Assembly (NCBI GenBank): GCA_016235165.1
Contig: JACRLX010000046.1
Location: 1-64,000 of the forward strand
Reading direction: 5' to 3'
DNA: 64,000 nt
Source of the DNA: Rhodocyclales bacterium
GTDB lineage: Bacteria > Pseudomonadota > Gammaproteobacteria > Burkholderiales > Rhodocyclaceae
A program made the position numbers and the translations under genes. This document shows positions 18,039-28,033 of the stretch, piece after piece (position 1 is the first letter of the stretch; each line of letters begins with the position of its first letter). Below the pieces are notes generated by a model. The model worked only from the letters and a program-made list of their open reading frames with translations, had not been told where the DNA came from and did no database searches.

Positions 18039-18955
18039 TCTCGATCGTTTGCCCGGTTTGCAACGAGCAGGAGGCGATCGAGCCGCTGATGGCGAGACTG
18101 CTTCCGTCGCTAGATGCCTGCGATACCGAATATGAGTTGATCTTCGTCGACGACGGCAGTCGTGATCGAACACTGTCGGTCCTGATCGAGATTCGCCAGC
18201 GGACTCCCGGCATCCGCGTGATCCAGCTTTCCAGGAACTTCGGCAAAGAAGCGGCGCTTACTGCTGGAATTGATCGCGCGAGGGGCGATGCGGTAATACC
18301 AATCGACGCCGACCTTCAGGATCCACCGGAGCTCATTCCGGCGATGATCGCCAAATGGCGCGAAGGCTATCAAGTCGTACTTGCCAAGCGGACGAGTCGT
18401 GGGTCCGACACATGGCTCAAGCGCAGCACGGCCCGCTGGTTCTACCGACTTCACAACCGCATATCCGAAGTTCCCCTGCCTGAAAACGTAGGCGATTTCC
18501 GCCTGATGGACAAGTCTGTGGTGGTCGCAGTCCGCCGCATGCCGGAACGCCATCGTTTCATGAAGGGACTCTTCGCATGGGTGGGCTTTCACACCGCGGT
18601 CATTGAATACGAACGGCCTCCGCGCATAGCGGGGCTCTCGAAGTTTCGAGGCTGGTACTTGTGGAATTTTGCTTTGGAGGGCATCACCTCGTTTTCGACC
18701 GTTCCATTGCGCATCTGGTCGTATGTCGGTGCCGGAGTAGCCGCATTGTCCTTCCTGTACGCGCTGGCCTTGATCACTCGCACGCTGATTTTGGGCATCG
18801 ATGTCCCTGGCTACGCATCCATCATGACCGTCGTGCTGTTCCTCGGCGGCCTGCAATTACTCGGCCTCGGAATCATCGGCGAATACCTCGGGCGCCTTCA
18901 CGACGAAGCCAAACAGCGCCCAATTTATATTGTCAACCAGGAAATCGGCGACTAG
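18035..18955 (+). CDS. Polyprenyl-phosphate glycosyltransferase (GtrB/DPM1-like GT2)
   Basis: A 306-residue GT2 protein with two C-terminal transmembrane segments, as in GtrB. ISIVCPVCNEQEAIEPLM starts the GT-A domain, VDDGSRDRT and IDADLQDPPELI (DxD) mark the active site, and SRNFGKEAALTAGIDRA is the family signature. The membrane pair is around WSYVGAGVAALSFLYALAL and IMTVVLFLGGLQLLGLGIIG. It probably loads a sugar on undecaprenyl phosphate for the membrane protein encoded just before it. Confidence 0.9.
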   Translation: MISIVCPVCNEQEAIEPLMARLLPSLDACDTEYELIFVDDGSRDRTLSVLIEIRQRTPGIRVIQLSRNFGKEAALTAGIDRARGDAVIPIDADLQDPPELIPAMIAKWREGYQVVLAKRTSRGSDTWLKRSTARWFYRLHNRISEVPLPENVGDFRLMDKSVVVAVRRMPERHRFMKGLFAWVGFHTAVIEYERPPRIAGLSKFRGWYLWNFALEGITSFSTVPLRIWSYVGAGVAALSFLYALALITRTLILGIDVPGYASIMTVVLFLGGLQLLGLGIIGEYLGRLHDEAKQRPIYIVNQEIGD

Positions 18956-18958
18956 CAG

Positions 18959-19684
18959 ATGGACTCGGAAGTCCATCTGCGGATGGCCCGCGACCAGGGC
19001 GTACTTTGGTGGTTCGTGGCGCGGCGGGCAATCCTGAGGAAGCTGATCGGAACTTCGGTGCCGAATACGGCGACCATCCTCGAGATCGGCTGCGGAACGG
19101 GCGGCAACCTTCCCATGCTGGCCGAATTCGGTCAGGTATGCGGCATCGAAAGCGACCCTACGGCCCGAGCAATCGCGGCCAGTCAGCAACCGAAGATAGA
19201 GATACTGAGCGGGGCGCTACCCGACGCACTCCCCCTGGGAAACCGGAAATTCGACCTTATCTGCCTGCTGGATGTTCTCGAACACGTTGAGGCCGATGGC
19301 AATGCCTTGCGGGTATCGCGCAGTCACTTGGCGCCCGGAGGAAGGCTGATCCTGACGGTCCCAGCCTATCAATGGATGTACGGGCCGCACGACGTCGTAC
19401 ATCATCATTTTCGTCGTTACAATGCGCGTTCAGTAAGGCGGCTCGCGGAGGCTTCCGCGTTTAAGGTACGCTACGTAGGTTATTTCAATACGCTGGTGTT
19501 TCCGATTGCTGCCCCGCTTCGACTCGCCGAAAGACTATTTCCCGTCCTACATGCCTCTGATTCCATGCCCCCTCCTCCCATCAACCGACTGTTGAAACTG
19601 GCTTTCGGCCTGGAACGGTTTGTCCTGCCGCATTTGCCGATGCCCTTCGGGCTTTCGGTCATGGCCATCCTAGAGAATCCCTGA
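18959..19684 (+). CDS. Class I SAM-dependent methyltransferase
   Basis: A 241-residue protein with the SAM-binding motif ILEIGCGTGGNLPML near residue 42, the acidic post-I region VCGIESDP, motif II/III-like FDLICLLDVLEHVE, and LAPGGRLILTVPAYQWMYG. This is the layout of methyltransferases often paired with DPM1-like GT2 genes. It starts 3 bp after the GT2 gene. It may cap or decorate the lipid-linked sugar; the substrate is unknown. Confidence 0.83.
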   Translation: MDSEVHLRMARDQGVLWWFVARRAILRKLIGTSVPNTATILEIGCGTGGNLPMLAEFGQVCGIESDPTARAIAASQQPKIEILSGALPDALPLGNRKFDLICLLDVLEHVEADGNALRVSRSHLAPGGRLILTVPAYQWMYGPHDVVHHHFRRYNARSVRRLAEASAFKVRYVGYFNTLVFPIAAPLRLAERLFPVLHASDSMPPPPINRLLKLAFGLERFVLPHLPMPFGLSVMAILENP

Positions 19685-19705
19685 AGACAGGACAAACGCC
19701 CGTCC

Positions 19706-20794
19706 ATGGCAGCTGCTTCCGCCCGCATCTTCGAAGACCTGTTCGTCCTGGAACTCGCCAACAACCATTGGGGGCGGGTCGAGCGCGGCCTGCGCATCGT
19801 CACTGACTTTTCCCGCATCGTCCGTTTCAACAATGTGCGCGCCGCGATCAAGCTGCAGTTCCGCGATGCCGATGCCTTCATCCACAAGGATTTCCGCGAG
19901 CGCGACGACATCCGCTACATCAAAAAGACCCTCGACACCCGCCTGACGCGGGACGAGTATGCGGTCCTGGTTGCCGCCATCCGCAAGGGCGGCTGCATCC
20001 CTATGGCCACGCCCTTTGACGAGTCCGCGGTCGATCTGTGCGCCGACCTCGGCATCGAAATCCTCAAGCTGGCCAGCTCCGACCTCAACGACTGGATCCT
20101 GATTGAAAAGATCGCCACCACGCGCAAGCCGGTCATCGTGTCCACCGGCGGATCCTCGCTCAAGGACATCGACGACCTGGTCAAGTTCTTCGCCAATCGC
20201 AACATCCCACTGGCGATCAACCACTGCGTGTCACTCTATCCCTCCGAAGATCACGAACTGGAGCTCAACCAGATCGACTTCCTGCGCGATCGCTATCCGA
20301 ACAACGTCATCGGCTACTCCACCCACGAGTATCACGACTGGACAAGTTCGGTGATGCTGGCCTACGCCAAGGGCGCGAGGACTTTCGAGCGCCACGTCGA
20401 TATCGACGCCGACGGCATCCCGGTCTCGCCGTATTGCAGCCTGCCGGCGCAAATCGATCAGTGGTTCAGGGCGTGGAAGAAGGCCGTCGCCATGTGCGGC
20501 GCGCCCGGCACACGCAAGCGCATTCCTCCCCAGCGCGAAATCGCCTACCTCGACGCGCTGGTGCGCGGCGTCTATGCGCGCCGCGACCTGCCGGCCGGGC
20601 ACGTGCTCTCCGACGACGACGTTTACCTTGCCGTGCCGCTGCAAAAGGGCCAGATCTCCTGCCGCGAGCTGATGCACGGCGAAGTGCTGCTGCGCGCGCT
20701 TGCCGCCGACGCACCGATACGCATCGACGACATCGATAGTCCGTACGCCGCGAGCGACGCCCTGAAGGCACTGATCTATTCGCGGGGATTGTGA
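19706..20794 (+). CDS. NeuB-family synthase with C-terminal SAF domain
   Basis: A 362-residue protein resembling N-acetylneuraminate/legionaminate-type synthases, which condense phosphoenolpyruvate with an N-acyl sugar. The TIM-barrel part includes ELANNHWG, IPMATPFDESAVD, LKLASSDLNDWILI, IVSTGGSS and the GYSTHEYHDW stretch. The C-terminal antifreeze-like SAF domain is ARRDLPAGHVLSDDDV with ELMHGEVL. No CMP-sugar synthetase or NeuC homologue is nearby. The product may be an unusual nonulosonic acid, or the protein may act on another aldose. It ends overlapping the GT2 gene at 20794. Confidence 0.82.
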   Translation: MAAASARIFEDLFVLELANNHWGRVERGLRIVTDFSRIVRFNNVRAAIKLQFRDADAFIHKDFRERDDIRYIKKTLDTRLTRDEYAVLVAAIRKGGCIPMATPFDESAVDLCADLGIEILKLASSDLNDWILIEKIATTRKPVIVSTGGSSLKDIDDLVKFFANRNIPLAINHCVSLYPSEDHELELNQIDFLRDRYPNNVIGYSTHEYHDWTSSVMLAYAKGARTFERHVDIDADGIPVSPYCSLPAQIDQWFRAWKKAVAMCGAPGTRKRIPPQREIAYLDALVRGVYARRDLPAGHVLSDDDVYLAVPLQKGQISCRELMHGEVLLRALAADAPIRIDDIDSPYAASDALKALIYSRGL

Positions 20795-21735
20795 TGGCCC
20801 GACGCCCGCTGATTTCCATCGTCACTCCCTGCTACAACGAAGAAGGGAACGTCGATGAACTGCACCGGCGTATCGCCGCGCAGATGGAGGCATTTCCGCA
20901 GTACGACTACGAGCATATCTATGTCGACAACGCCTCGACCGACGGCACCGTGGCGGCGATTCGCCGTCTCGCCAGCGCCGACTCCCGGGTCAAGGCAATC
21001 ATCAACAATCGCAACTTCGGCATCATCCGTTCATCCAACCACGGGCTGCTGCAGGCCCGCGGCGACGCCATCATCAACATGGCATCGGACATGCAGGAAC
21101 CGCCCGAGCTGATCGGGGACTTTCTCCGTAAATGGGAAGAGGGTTGGAAGGTGGTGGTCGGCGTCAAGCCGGAAAGCCACGAAACCGCACCCATGTTCGC
21201 CTTGCGCCGGCTCTACTACGCCACGGTGGGGCGCATTGCCGATGTTTCGCTGATTCCGCACTACACCGGCTTCGGCCTGTATGACCGCGAAGTCATCGAA
21301 GCCCTGCGCCGCATCGACGATCCCTACCCCTACTTCCGCGGCCTGATCGCCGACATGGGATTTGCCCACGCCGAGATACCCTACACCCAGCCCATGCGCA
21401 AGCGTGGCATAACCAAGAACAACTTCTACTCGCTCTATGACATGGCGATGCTGGGCATCACCAGCCATTCCAAGGTGCCGCTGCGCTTGGCGACCATGAC
21501 GGGCTTCGCCCTTTCCGCGGTAAGCCTGATGATTGCGTTGGGCTATCTGGTTCTTAAGCTCACGCACTGGGATCAAATGTCGCTTGGCATGGCCCCAATT
21601 TTGATCGGGTTCTTTTTCTTTGCCTCGGTACAGTTGTTCTTCATAGGACTGCTGGGCGAATATATCCTCCAGATTCACACCCAGGTGCAGAAGCGTCCAC
21701 TCGTCGTGGAACGGGAACGGATTAACTATTTCTAA
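20794..21735 (+). CDS. Polyprenyl-phosphate-type glycosyltransferase family 2
   Basis: A 313-residue GT2 with two C-terminal membrane segments. Motifs: LISIVTPCYNEEGNVDEL, YVDNASTDGT, NNRNFGIIRSSNHG and MASDMQEPPELIGDF (the DxD position reads SDM). The membrane region is LALSAVSLMIALGYLVL and PILIGFFFFASVQLFFIGLLG. It is a paralogue of the 18035 protein. It overlaps the NeuB-like gene by a base (TGATG), or starts at a GTG 3 bp earlier. The coupling suggests both serve one sugar, but this is inference. A 103-bp gap follows. Confidence 0.86.
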   Translation: MARRPLISIVTPCYNEEGNVDELHRRIAAQMEAFPQYDYEHIYVDNASTDGTVAAIRRLASADSRVKAIINNRNFGIIRSSNHGLLQARGDAIINMASDMQEPPELIGDFLRKWEEGWKVVVGVKPESHETAPMFALRRLYYATVGRIADVSLIPHYTGFGLYDREVIEALRRIDDPYPYFRGLIADMGFAHAEIPYTQPMRKRGITKNNFYSLYDMAMLGITSHSKVPLRLATMTGFALSAVSLMIALGYLVLKLTHWDQMSLGMAPILIGFFFFASVQLFFIGLLGEYILQIHTQVQKRPLVVERERINYF

Positions 21736-21838
21736 GTGCCGAACAGCAATTGGCGGGGCGAGTTGAGTTGCAGACTGGCATTCGAAATGAATCGGCTTTG
21801 GTGAAAACACCCAGCGATTCTTTGAACCACGAGGACAC

Positions 21839-24472
21839 ATGACGATAGAAAAGGAAGCGGGGGTTCTGATCGATCTGTTCAATCAGGAGCGCTACACGGA
21901 AGTTGAAACGCGCGCCCGACAAATGACGAAGCATTTCGCACGGCACGATTTTGGCTGGCGGATACTCGGGGTAGTACTCAATTTGCAGGGGCGCGTTGCT
22001 GAGGCCCTGGTCGCGATGCAAGAGGCTATCCGCCTCGCGCCGGAAAATTCTGAAGCGCATTACACCCTGGGCTTGATTCTGGACAATCTGGGGCGTCATC
22101 CAGATGCCGAACTCAGCTATCGTCGCGCACTGCACCTCCAACCGGAATTCGCCGAAGCGCACAGCAACTTGGGTCAGATCCTCTACGATTTCGGCAGATT
22201 GACTGAAGCCGAAGACAGTCTGCGTCGGGCTCAGGAACTCAGGCCGGACATAGCCGGCCTGCATTGCAACTTAGGCAAGGTACTCGCCAAGCTTGCCCGA
22301 CCGGCCGAGGCTGAGGAAAGCTTTCGCCGCGCGTTGGAAATCGATCCCGATCTCGCGGAGTCACATAGCGGCTTAGGTTCAGTTCTTCACGCGTTGAGGC
22401 GGCCGGAAGAAGCCGAACCCAGCTTCCGGCGCGCGCTACAGATCAGACCCGACCATGCGGAGACGCACTGCAATCTCGGACTTACGCTCGCCACGCTAGG
22501 TCGGTTCTACGAAGCAGAAGCTTGCTATCTACAGTCGCTGGAATTTTGTTCCAGTTCCATTGCGGCGCTGATGAATCTTGGCAACTGCCTGGCGTCTCTG
22601 GGGCGGCTGGAAGAAGCTGAACTGCATTATCTCCAAGTTTTGCAGATCAATCCGGACTTCGTGGAAGCACATTACGGCCTTGGCATATTGTTCAACAATT
22701 CAGGTCGACTGGCGGAGGCAGAGATCGCTTATCGTCACGCCATAGCAATCAAGCCCGGCTATGTTGAAGCCCGGCACAATTTAAGCCTTCTGCTTCTTCA
22801 GCGCGGGAAACTGCAAGAAGGATGGCAGGAATATGAGGCGCGTCATGATCCCAGGAAATTGGATCCCAAAACCCTCCCTCCTCCAATTGCACCGGACGTA
22901 GCGCCATCACTGCAACAATGGACCGGGGAGCCTTTGCACGACAAGTCGCTCTTGATCTGGCCTGAACAGGGATTCGGTGATGTTATCCAGTTTGCACGCT
23001 ATTTGCCCTTGATAAGAGCGAGAGGAATAAATCACCTTGCCCTTGTATGCCAGTCTGCCTTAGCAGCCTTGTTCTCGACTCAGAACCTAGCTGACCAAGT
23101 GATCTGCATCGACGACTGGCGTCCCGAGATGGGAACGAAATTTGACTATTGGTGCTACCTGCTTAGCCTTCCACTGTATTTTGGAACGACTTTGGAGAAC
23201 CTTCCGGCGAAGCTTCCTTACCTGGCAGCGGAACCGGGCAGGATAGCAAGTTGGGGCAGTTGCCTGCCGAAGACGGGACTCCGTGTTGCTCTGGTGTGGA
23301 AAGGAAGCCCAACGCATGTCAACGATCGCGAACGCTCTCTGCCGTCCATCGCCTCGTTGATCCCGTTATGGTCGATCCCTGGAATTGCTTTCATCAGTTT
23401 GCAAAAAGGTAACGGGGAAAATGAAGCAAGCTCACCCTCCGTTATTCAGCCGCTTACTCATCTGGGCAACCGAATCTCTGATTTCGCCGATGTCGCCGCC
23501 ATACTGAGCCAGGTGGATTTGTTAATCTGCGTCGATACTGCGGTGGCACATCTGGCCGGCGCACTGGCCAAGCCCTGCTGGGTTCTGCTGCCCTTCTCTT
23601 CTGACTGGCGTTGGTTTGAGGAACACACCGATTCGCCCTGGTATCCGGGAATAATGCGGTTGTTCCGTCAGATGTCTGACAGGAACTGGGATAGTGTCGT
23701 GGCGCAAGTGGCTGAAGCACTGCAAGAATGGTCGGCGAAAAGACAAAGTGAGTACATCTTCACCGACACTGACGGAAGCGCCCTATTGAATCAACGTGAA
23801 CATTACCGTCAGCATGGCGAGGAATCCATCGTCGGCCTGAAACGCTTTAACCTGCTTCCACTTTCGGCGACAACAGGAATCCGCACGCTAGTGCAGTCCG
23901 GCGCCGGACTTGGAGCCTCGATCGAGTGGGCAATTCAATGCCGGTTCGACGCCATATATTCTGTCGAGCCCGAAGTCCGTCGCCATGACAAGGCGTCAAT
24001 AATGTTTTCGGCATATCCTCAGGTTCACCTTGCTCAAGACAACAGCATTTCATTTTTTCGTGCGCAAGGTCCGGCAATTCCTGGACCGAAGCTGGTTTAT
24101 TTGAATGCTCGCTTTGCAGGCGGCAACGGCGCCCACCAGTGCGCTTCGGATTTTCGTGATGATTTCGGTTTACTCGATGAGGTGGCGTCAATACAAAAGT
24201 TTTTTGGCCCCGAGGACATATTGATCATTGACAATGCATGGGTGTACCAGTCGGGGAACTTTCAGTTCGGTACGTGCCCCCCGATTGCCCGATGTTGGCA
24301 TCAGTTAGCGAAACTGGAAGCGCTATTCGCTTGCTGGTCGGATACTCACTTTCTCTGCGTCCTCCATAGCGATCAGGGTTATTTCTGCCTGATACCGAAT
24401 GCATTCGAGAAGCAGTACCCAGAATGGCTCAACATACTGCCGCACGATGCAGCTGGCTCGCAGAGAACTTAA
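21839..24472 (+). CDS. TPR protein with GT9-like glycosyltransferase and C-terminal methyltransferase-like domain
   Basis: An 877-residue three-part protein. Residues 1-335 contain about nine TPR repeats with the AEAHYNLG..L..LGR pattern. Residues 370-620 look like a GT9/heptosyltransferase-type fold: LLIWPEQGFGDVIQFARYL, VALVWKGSPTHVNDRERSL, and ICVDTAVAHLAGALAKPCWV. Residues 660-877 resemble the degenerate methyltransferase-like domains found in glycosylation islands (VQSGAGLGASIEWAI, YSVEPE, YLNARFAGG). TPR plus glycosyltransferase suggests action on protein acceptors. It stands alone with gaps on both sides, so it is probably its own transcription unit. Confidence 0.75.
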   Translation: MTIEKEAGVLIDLFNQERYTEVETRARQMTKHFARHDFGWRILGVVLNLQGRVAEALVAMQEAIRLAPENSEAHYTLGLILDNLGRHPDAELSYRRALHLQPEFAEAHSNLGQILYDFGRLTEAEDSLRRAQELRPDIAGLHCNLGKVLAKLARPAEAEESFRRALEIDPDLAESHSGLGSVLHALRRPEEAEPSFRRALQIRPDHAETHCNLGLTLATLGRFYEAEACYLQSLEFCSSSIAALMNLGNCLASLGRLEEAELHYLQVLQINPDFVEAHYGLGILFNNSGRLAEAEIAYRHAIAIKPGYVEARHNLSLLLLQRGKLQEGWQEYEARHDPRKLDPKTLPPPIAPDVAPSLQQWTGEPLHDKSLLIWPEQGFGDVIQFARYLPLIRARGINHLALVCQSALAALFSTQNLADQVICIDDWRPEMGTKFDYWCYLLSLPLYFGTTLENLPAKLPYLAAEPGRIASWGSCLPKTGLRVALVWKGSPTHVNDRERSLPSIASLIPLWSIPGIAFISLQKGNGENEASSPSVIQPLTHLGNRISDFADVAAILSQVDLLICVDTAVAHLAGALAKPCWVLLPFSSDWRWFEEHTDSPWYPGIMRLFRQMSDRNWDSVVAQVAEALQEWSAKRQSEYIFTDTDGSALLNQREHYRQHGEESIVGLKRFNLLPLSATTGIRTLVQSGAGLGASIEWAIQCRFDAIYSVEPEVRRHDKASIMFSAYPQVHLAQDNSISFFRAQGPAIPGPKLVYLNARFAGGNGAHQCASDFRDDFGLLDEVASIQKFFGPEDILIIDNAWVYQSGNFQFGTCPPIARCWHQLAKLEALFACWSDTHFLCVLHSDQGYFCLIPNAFEKQYPEWLNILPHDAAGSQRT

Positions 24473-24520
24473 CTCCGGCCCCTCTAGCTTCGAATTGATA
24501 GATAGATTACGTCCGCAGCA

Positions 24521-26080
24521 ATGCCAATCTTGCTACCGAAACGAGTTTTCGACAGCGATGCTCCACATTCGGCCCATCGCATCGATGCCCTTTCCGTTGC
24601 CGCACTTGCCTACCTTGCCCTTCCGGTAATAATTTTCCTCACCAGTTGGCTGCGTCCATGGTACGCGGTGCTCGTGCTAGGACTCGCCGCCGCTGCCACG
24701 CACTCGGCGCTTACCCGCGTTACGGTTCGATGGCAAGGTGAAATTCCGGCAAAACACTTCATCGTTATCCTGGTAGTCGGCCTGGCATGGGCCGCAATGG
24801 GTGGCGGAAGCCATTTCGTATACGCCAATCCCGATTGGCTGGTTCGCGACTCGATTATTGGTGACCTGACCTTCTCCGAATGGCCACCTTCCTATGGATT
24901 CCGTGATGGGTCGCATTATTTGCTTCGCTCCGCCATCGGTTTTTTCCTACCCATCGCGGCTGTGGCAAAGCAAGTCGGGCCGCAGTGGCTAGGAGTTTTG
25001 GTCTTCGCCTGGACTGCGCTCGGCACCATCCTTTTCCTGGTGTTGCTGCCATTACCCAATGGGAGCTTCCCTCGCTTACTGCTTGCTCTCGCGGTCATCA
25101 TTTGCTTTAGTGGTATGGATGTGTTGGGGACACTGCTGCTGCATGGGCAACTTCCGATCTTTCCGTTGCGCATCGAGTGGTGGGGTGAATTCGCCTTTCG
25201 CACCGCGTTCAGCTACTCGTCGTTGACTGGCCAACTTCTATGGGCCCCCAATCACGCGCTTCCGATATGGATCGCTACCGCGCTCTTCTATAGACACTGG
25301 AAGCAGCCGGACTTCATTCCCTATCTTTGCCTGTTGCTGCCGGTGTTGCCGCTGAGCACCCCATTCGCGCTGCCAGGACTGGCACCGTTCCTGGTGTTCA
25401 TGCTGCTTGATCGTTGGCGCAGCGGACAGGGACTGGGGCGGTTGCCAGGCCCCGCGCTGGCCTTCGCCCTTGTGGTTGGCGGACTGATTCTCAGATTGCA
25501 GACGCTAGACATTGATGCCATCGTGGTTCGCAGCGGGACTGAGGCAACAATCGCTGAAGGAGGTGGTACGTCGGGGTTTATCCGCAATTATTTCGTTTTT
25601 GTCCTGATGGAATTCGCCATCCTCGGATTCGCGCTGTTTCCGGTCCTGCGCCACTCGAGAGGAATCCTGGCCCTAGCTATGGGTGTCCTTGCGTTGCTGC
25701 CGCTATTAAGCCTGGGACCATCCAACGATCTGGTGCTGCGCGTATCCACGCCGTCGCTCGTGCTAATGGCGATTCTGTGTCAGCGCGCGCTGTTTGACGA
25801 GGGTTCGCCTCGACGGTATCGCAAGGGATACATCGCAGTTGTCCTGCTGATAGGCCTCAACACGCCGTTCAACGAACTATGGCGCGCAGCCACATGGCGG
25901 CATTGGCCGGCTAACTACACGCGAACCTTCCCGGACACCCAGGGTGGAGTTCTGCCGCCTCATTACGTAGGCCGACTCGACGACCCTGTATTGCGCAACC
26001 TGATGCGGACCCCAAGCCCCATACCCACGGCGCAACAAAGAAAAGACCGTCTCACGAAGCCATGGGCGATTGAGCAATGA
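24521..26080 (+). CDS. Polytopic membrane protein, unknown function
   Basis: A 519-residue protein with about eleven hydrophobic segments. The arrangement resembles GT-C membrane glycosyltransferases: an early loop with DGSHYLLRSAIGFFLP after a periplasmic segment, and a long soluble C-terminus (WRAATWRHWPANYTRTF to the end). No family motif is certain. It overlaps the convergent GT41 gene by 29 bp. A role in transferring lipid-linked sugars is plausible from the neighbours only. Confidence 0.6.
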   Translation: MPILLPKRVFDSDAPHSAHRIDALSVAALAYLALPVIIFLTSWLRPWYAVLVLGLAAAATHSALTRVTVRWQGEIPAKHFIVILVVGLAWAAMGGGSHFVYANPDWLVRDSIIGDLTFSEWPPSYGFRDGSHYLLRSAIGFFLPIAAVAKQVGPQWLGVLVFAWTALGTILFLVLLPLPNGSFPRLLLALAVIICFSGMDVLGTLLLHGQLPIFPLRIEWWGEFAFRTAFSYSSLTGQLLWAPNHALPIWIATALFYRHWKQPDFIPYLCLLLPVLPLSTPFALPGLAPFLVFMLLDRWRSGQGLGRLPGPALAFALVVGGLILRLQTLDIDAIVVRSGTEATIAEGGGTSGFIRNYFVFVLMEFAILGFALFPVLRHSRGILALAMGVLALLPLLSLGPSNDLVLRVSTPSLVLMAILCQRALFDEGSPRRYRKGYIAVVLLIGLNTPFNELWRAATWRHWPANYTRTFPDTQGGVLPPHYVGRLDDPVLRNLMRTPSPIPTAQQRKDRLTKPWAIEQ

Positions 26081-28022
26081 TTGGTTTATTTTCACCGGCG
26101 CAGTATTGCTCCCACATGCGAAAGTAAACGTCCTCAAGCGCTCGTGCAAAGGCTGTCATGTCAAACAGGGGCGCCGTCGCCCTGGCATCGATTAAGCGCT
26201 TGCGCACATCAGCAAGCTGTTGCGGATTGCGAAAAAGGCGAAGCGCGATCGCCCGGTAATCCTCAGGAGTAGTCGCGACAAGGTCGGCCAAACCTGCTGC
26301 GCCAAGCATGCTTGCGCCAACACGCGCGGCAAAAGTAGTTCCCTTCAGCGCAACCATGGGCACCCCGGCCCACAGAGTTTCGATTCCCGTCGAATGCGAA
26401 TTGTAGGGAAAGGGATCGAGGGCCAAATCGGCAAGTTGCAGACGGACAAGGTGGTCCATGTGCGCATCGACCCTGTCCGCGAACACCAATCGACTGGTTT
26501 CGATTCCGCGCATTTGTATCTCGCGAATGAGTGCCGCTGCCGCGCTCTCGCCTGGATGTCCAAGCCAAAGTACGCTGCCCGGCGCCGAACTCAACAGGTC
26601 GGCCCACAGGTCAAACAACGGAGGCGAGTACTTGTAACAGCTGTTGAAAGAGCAAAACACGAACGCTGTTTCAGGCAATCCTGCATTCGCCCTTGATGGT
26701 GCTTCCCATAGACGGCGAGCACTGTCCGCCGGCATATAGCAGTAAGGCATCTGGGCTATGGTCTCGGTATAGAAGCTCGCATGCTCGGCCGGGGTGACTG
26801 TCGGATCGCCAAGGATATAGTCGGCCAGGCTCGAATGACCCATTGTTCCGGCATATCCAAGCCAATTCACCTGCACCGGCGCACAACGCGAGACCAGCGC
26901 CTCGCGTCTGCCGTGCGCCGTCCAGCCGCTGAGGTCGATCAGCACATCGATACGGTCGGCGCGAATTCGCTCGACGACTTTGGGCACCGGCATATCGACC
27001 AAATCAACGAACTGATCAAACGTTGCCACGAGCCTCTTGTGGAGATCACTACCGTCGTCCGCCATCGTCGAGTAGCCAAACACTTCAACTCGCGAATGGT
27101 CGTGGTGCTCGAGGGCGTCCGGAATGATTCGTCCCACCGGATGTTCACGGAAATCGCCCGAGATATAGCCTATCCGCAACCGCCGTCTTTCCGTATTTCG
27201 AGAAAAACCATTCCAGGCCGGGACCGCGATATCTTCGTCCGACGGCACAATTTCTCGGGCAAAATTTTCGGCAATACGCCGAAGTTCGGGACCCGTCAGG
27301 CCCGGAAACGCCAGAGCGGTAAACGGCGAAACCAGGGGCGCAGAAAAATCGTCACTCTTGGTTCGCAACACGGTCAGCAGGTCGGAGAATTCCTCCCAAT
27401 GACAGCGCTTGAGATTGCACGAGATCAACTGATACAGGGCACGCAGATTTGTCTCATCCGCGCGATGGATTTCCCTGAAGCAGGCCCATGCCTCTTCAAT
27501 CCGGTTGGCGCCCAGCAGAGCCCCGGCCAATAGCACGATCGCTTCGACAAAATCGCCCGGGTGTATTTCAATTGCCTCCAGCAATATCGGCACAGCTTCA
27601 TTCCATCGCTCCATTCGCAGCAATGCGCCAGCCATGTTTTTCAGCAATTCCGGGTCGTCCGGGGTCAGGGCGCGTGCCCGCTGAAAACTGATCAATGACT
27701 CTTCCCAGCGTGTGAGCGATGACAAGACGATGCCGCGGTTGTTGTGCAGCTCGGCATCCCGCGGATTGCGGCGCACTGCCTCGTCCAGGATGGGCAAGGC
27801 ATCCCTATAACGCTCCAACCCAATCAAGGCAAAAGACAATGCCTTCAGCGCCAGCGGCTGATTGGGGCGCCTGCCCAGAATGCGGCGCGCCAAGGCCTCG
27901 ACATCGGCGAATCGCATGGCCTCAATGAGGCGCATCAGCGACATCAGTTCCGGATCGAGCGGCTCCCGTTTTCCACCTTTGCCAAAATCCCGCCGGCCCG
28001 AACTGCGGGTTGCCTGGCTCAT
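26052..28022 (-). CDS. TPR-containing O-linked GlcNAc transferase-like protein (SPINDLY/GT41)
   Basis: A 656-residue protein. Residues 25-215 hold about five TPR repeats. Residues 275-650 are a GT41 catalytic region: LRIGYISGDFREHPVGRI, VLIDLSGWTAHGRREAL, APVQVNWLGYAGTMG, FCSFNSCYKYSPPLF, and LDPFPYNSHSTGIETLWAGV. GT41 enzymes glycosylate protein Ser/Thr. It lies 11 bp after the related gene at 28034, likely as an operon. Bacterial relatives modify flagellins, adhesins or pilins; the pilin genes 5.5 kb upstream are candidates, but this is inference. Confidence 0.87.
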   Translation of the reverse strand: MSQATRSSGRRDFGKGGKREPLDPELMSLMRLIEAMRFADVEALARRILGRRPNQPLALKALSFALIGLERYRDALPILDEAVRRNPRDAELHNNRGIVLSSLTRWEESLISFQRARALTPDDPELLKNMAGALLRMERWNEAVPILLEAIEIHPGDFVEAIVLLAGALLGANRIEEAWACFREIHRADETNLRALYQLISCNLKRCHWEEFSDLLTVLRTKSDDFSAPLVSPFTALAFPGLTGPELRRIAENFAREIVPSDEDIAVPAWNGFSRNTERRRLRIGYISGDFREHPVGRIIPDALEHHDHSRVEVFGYSTMADDGSDLHKRLVATFDQFVDLVDMPVPKVVERIRADRIDVLIDLSGWTAHGRREALVSRCAPVQVNWLGYAGTMGHSSLADYILGDPTVTPAEHASFYTETIAQMPYCYMPADSARRLWEAPSRANAGLPETAFVFCSFNSCYKYSPPLFDLWADLLSSAPGSVLWLGHPGESAAAALIREIQMRGIETSRLVFADRVDAHMDHLVRLQLADLALDPFPYNSHSTGIETLWAGVPMVALKGTTFAARVGASMLGAAGLADLVATTPEDYRAIALRLFRNPQQLADVRKRLIDARATAPLFDMTAFARALEDVYFRMWEQYCAGENKPIIAQSPMAS

Positions 28023-28033
28023 AACTTGGCTCC

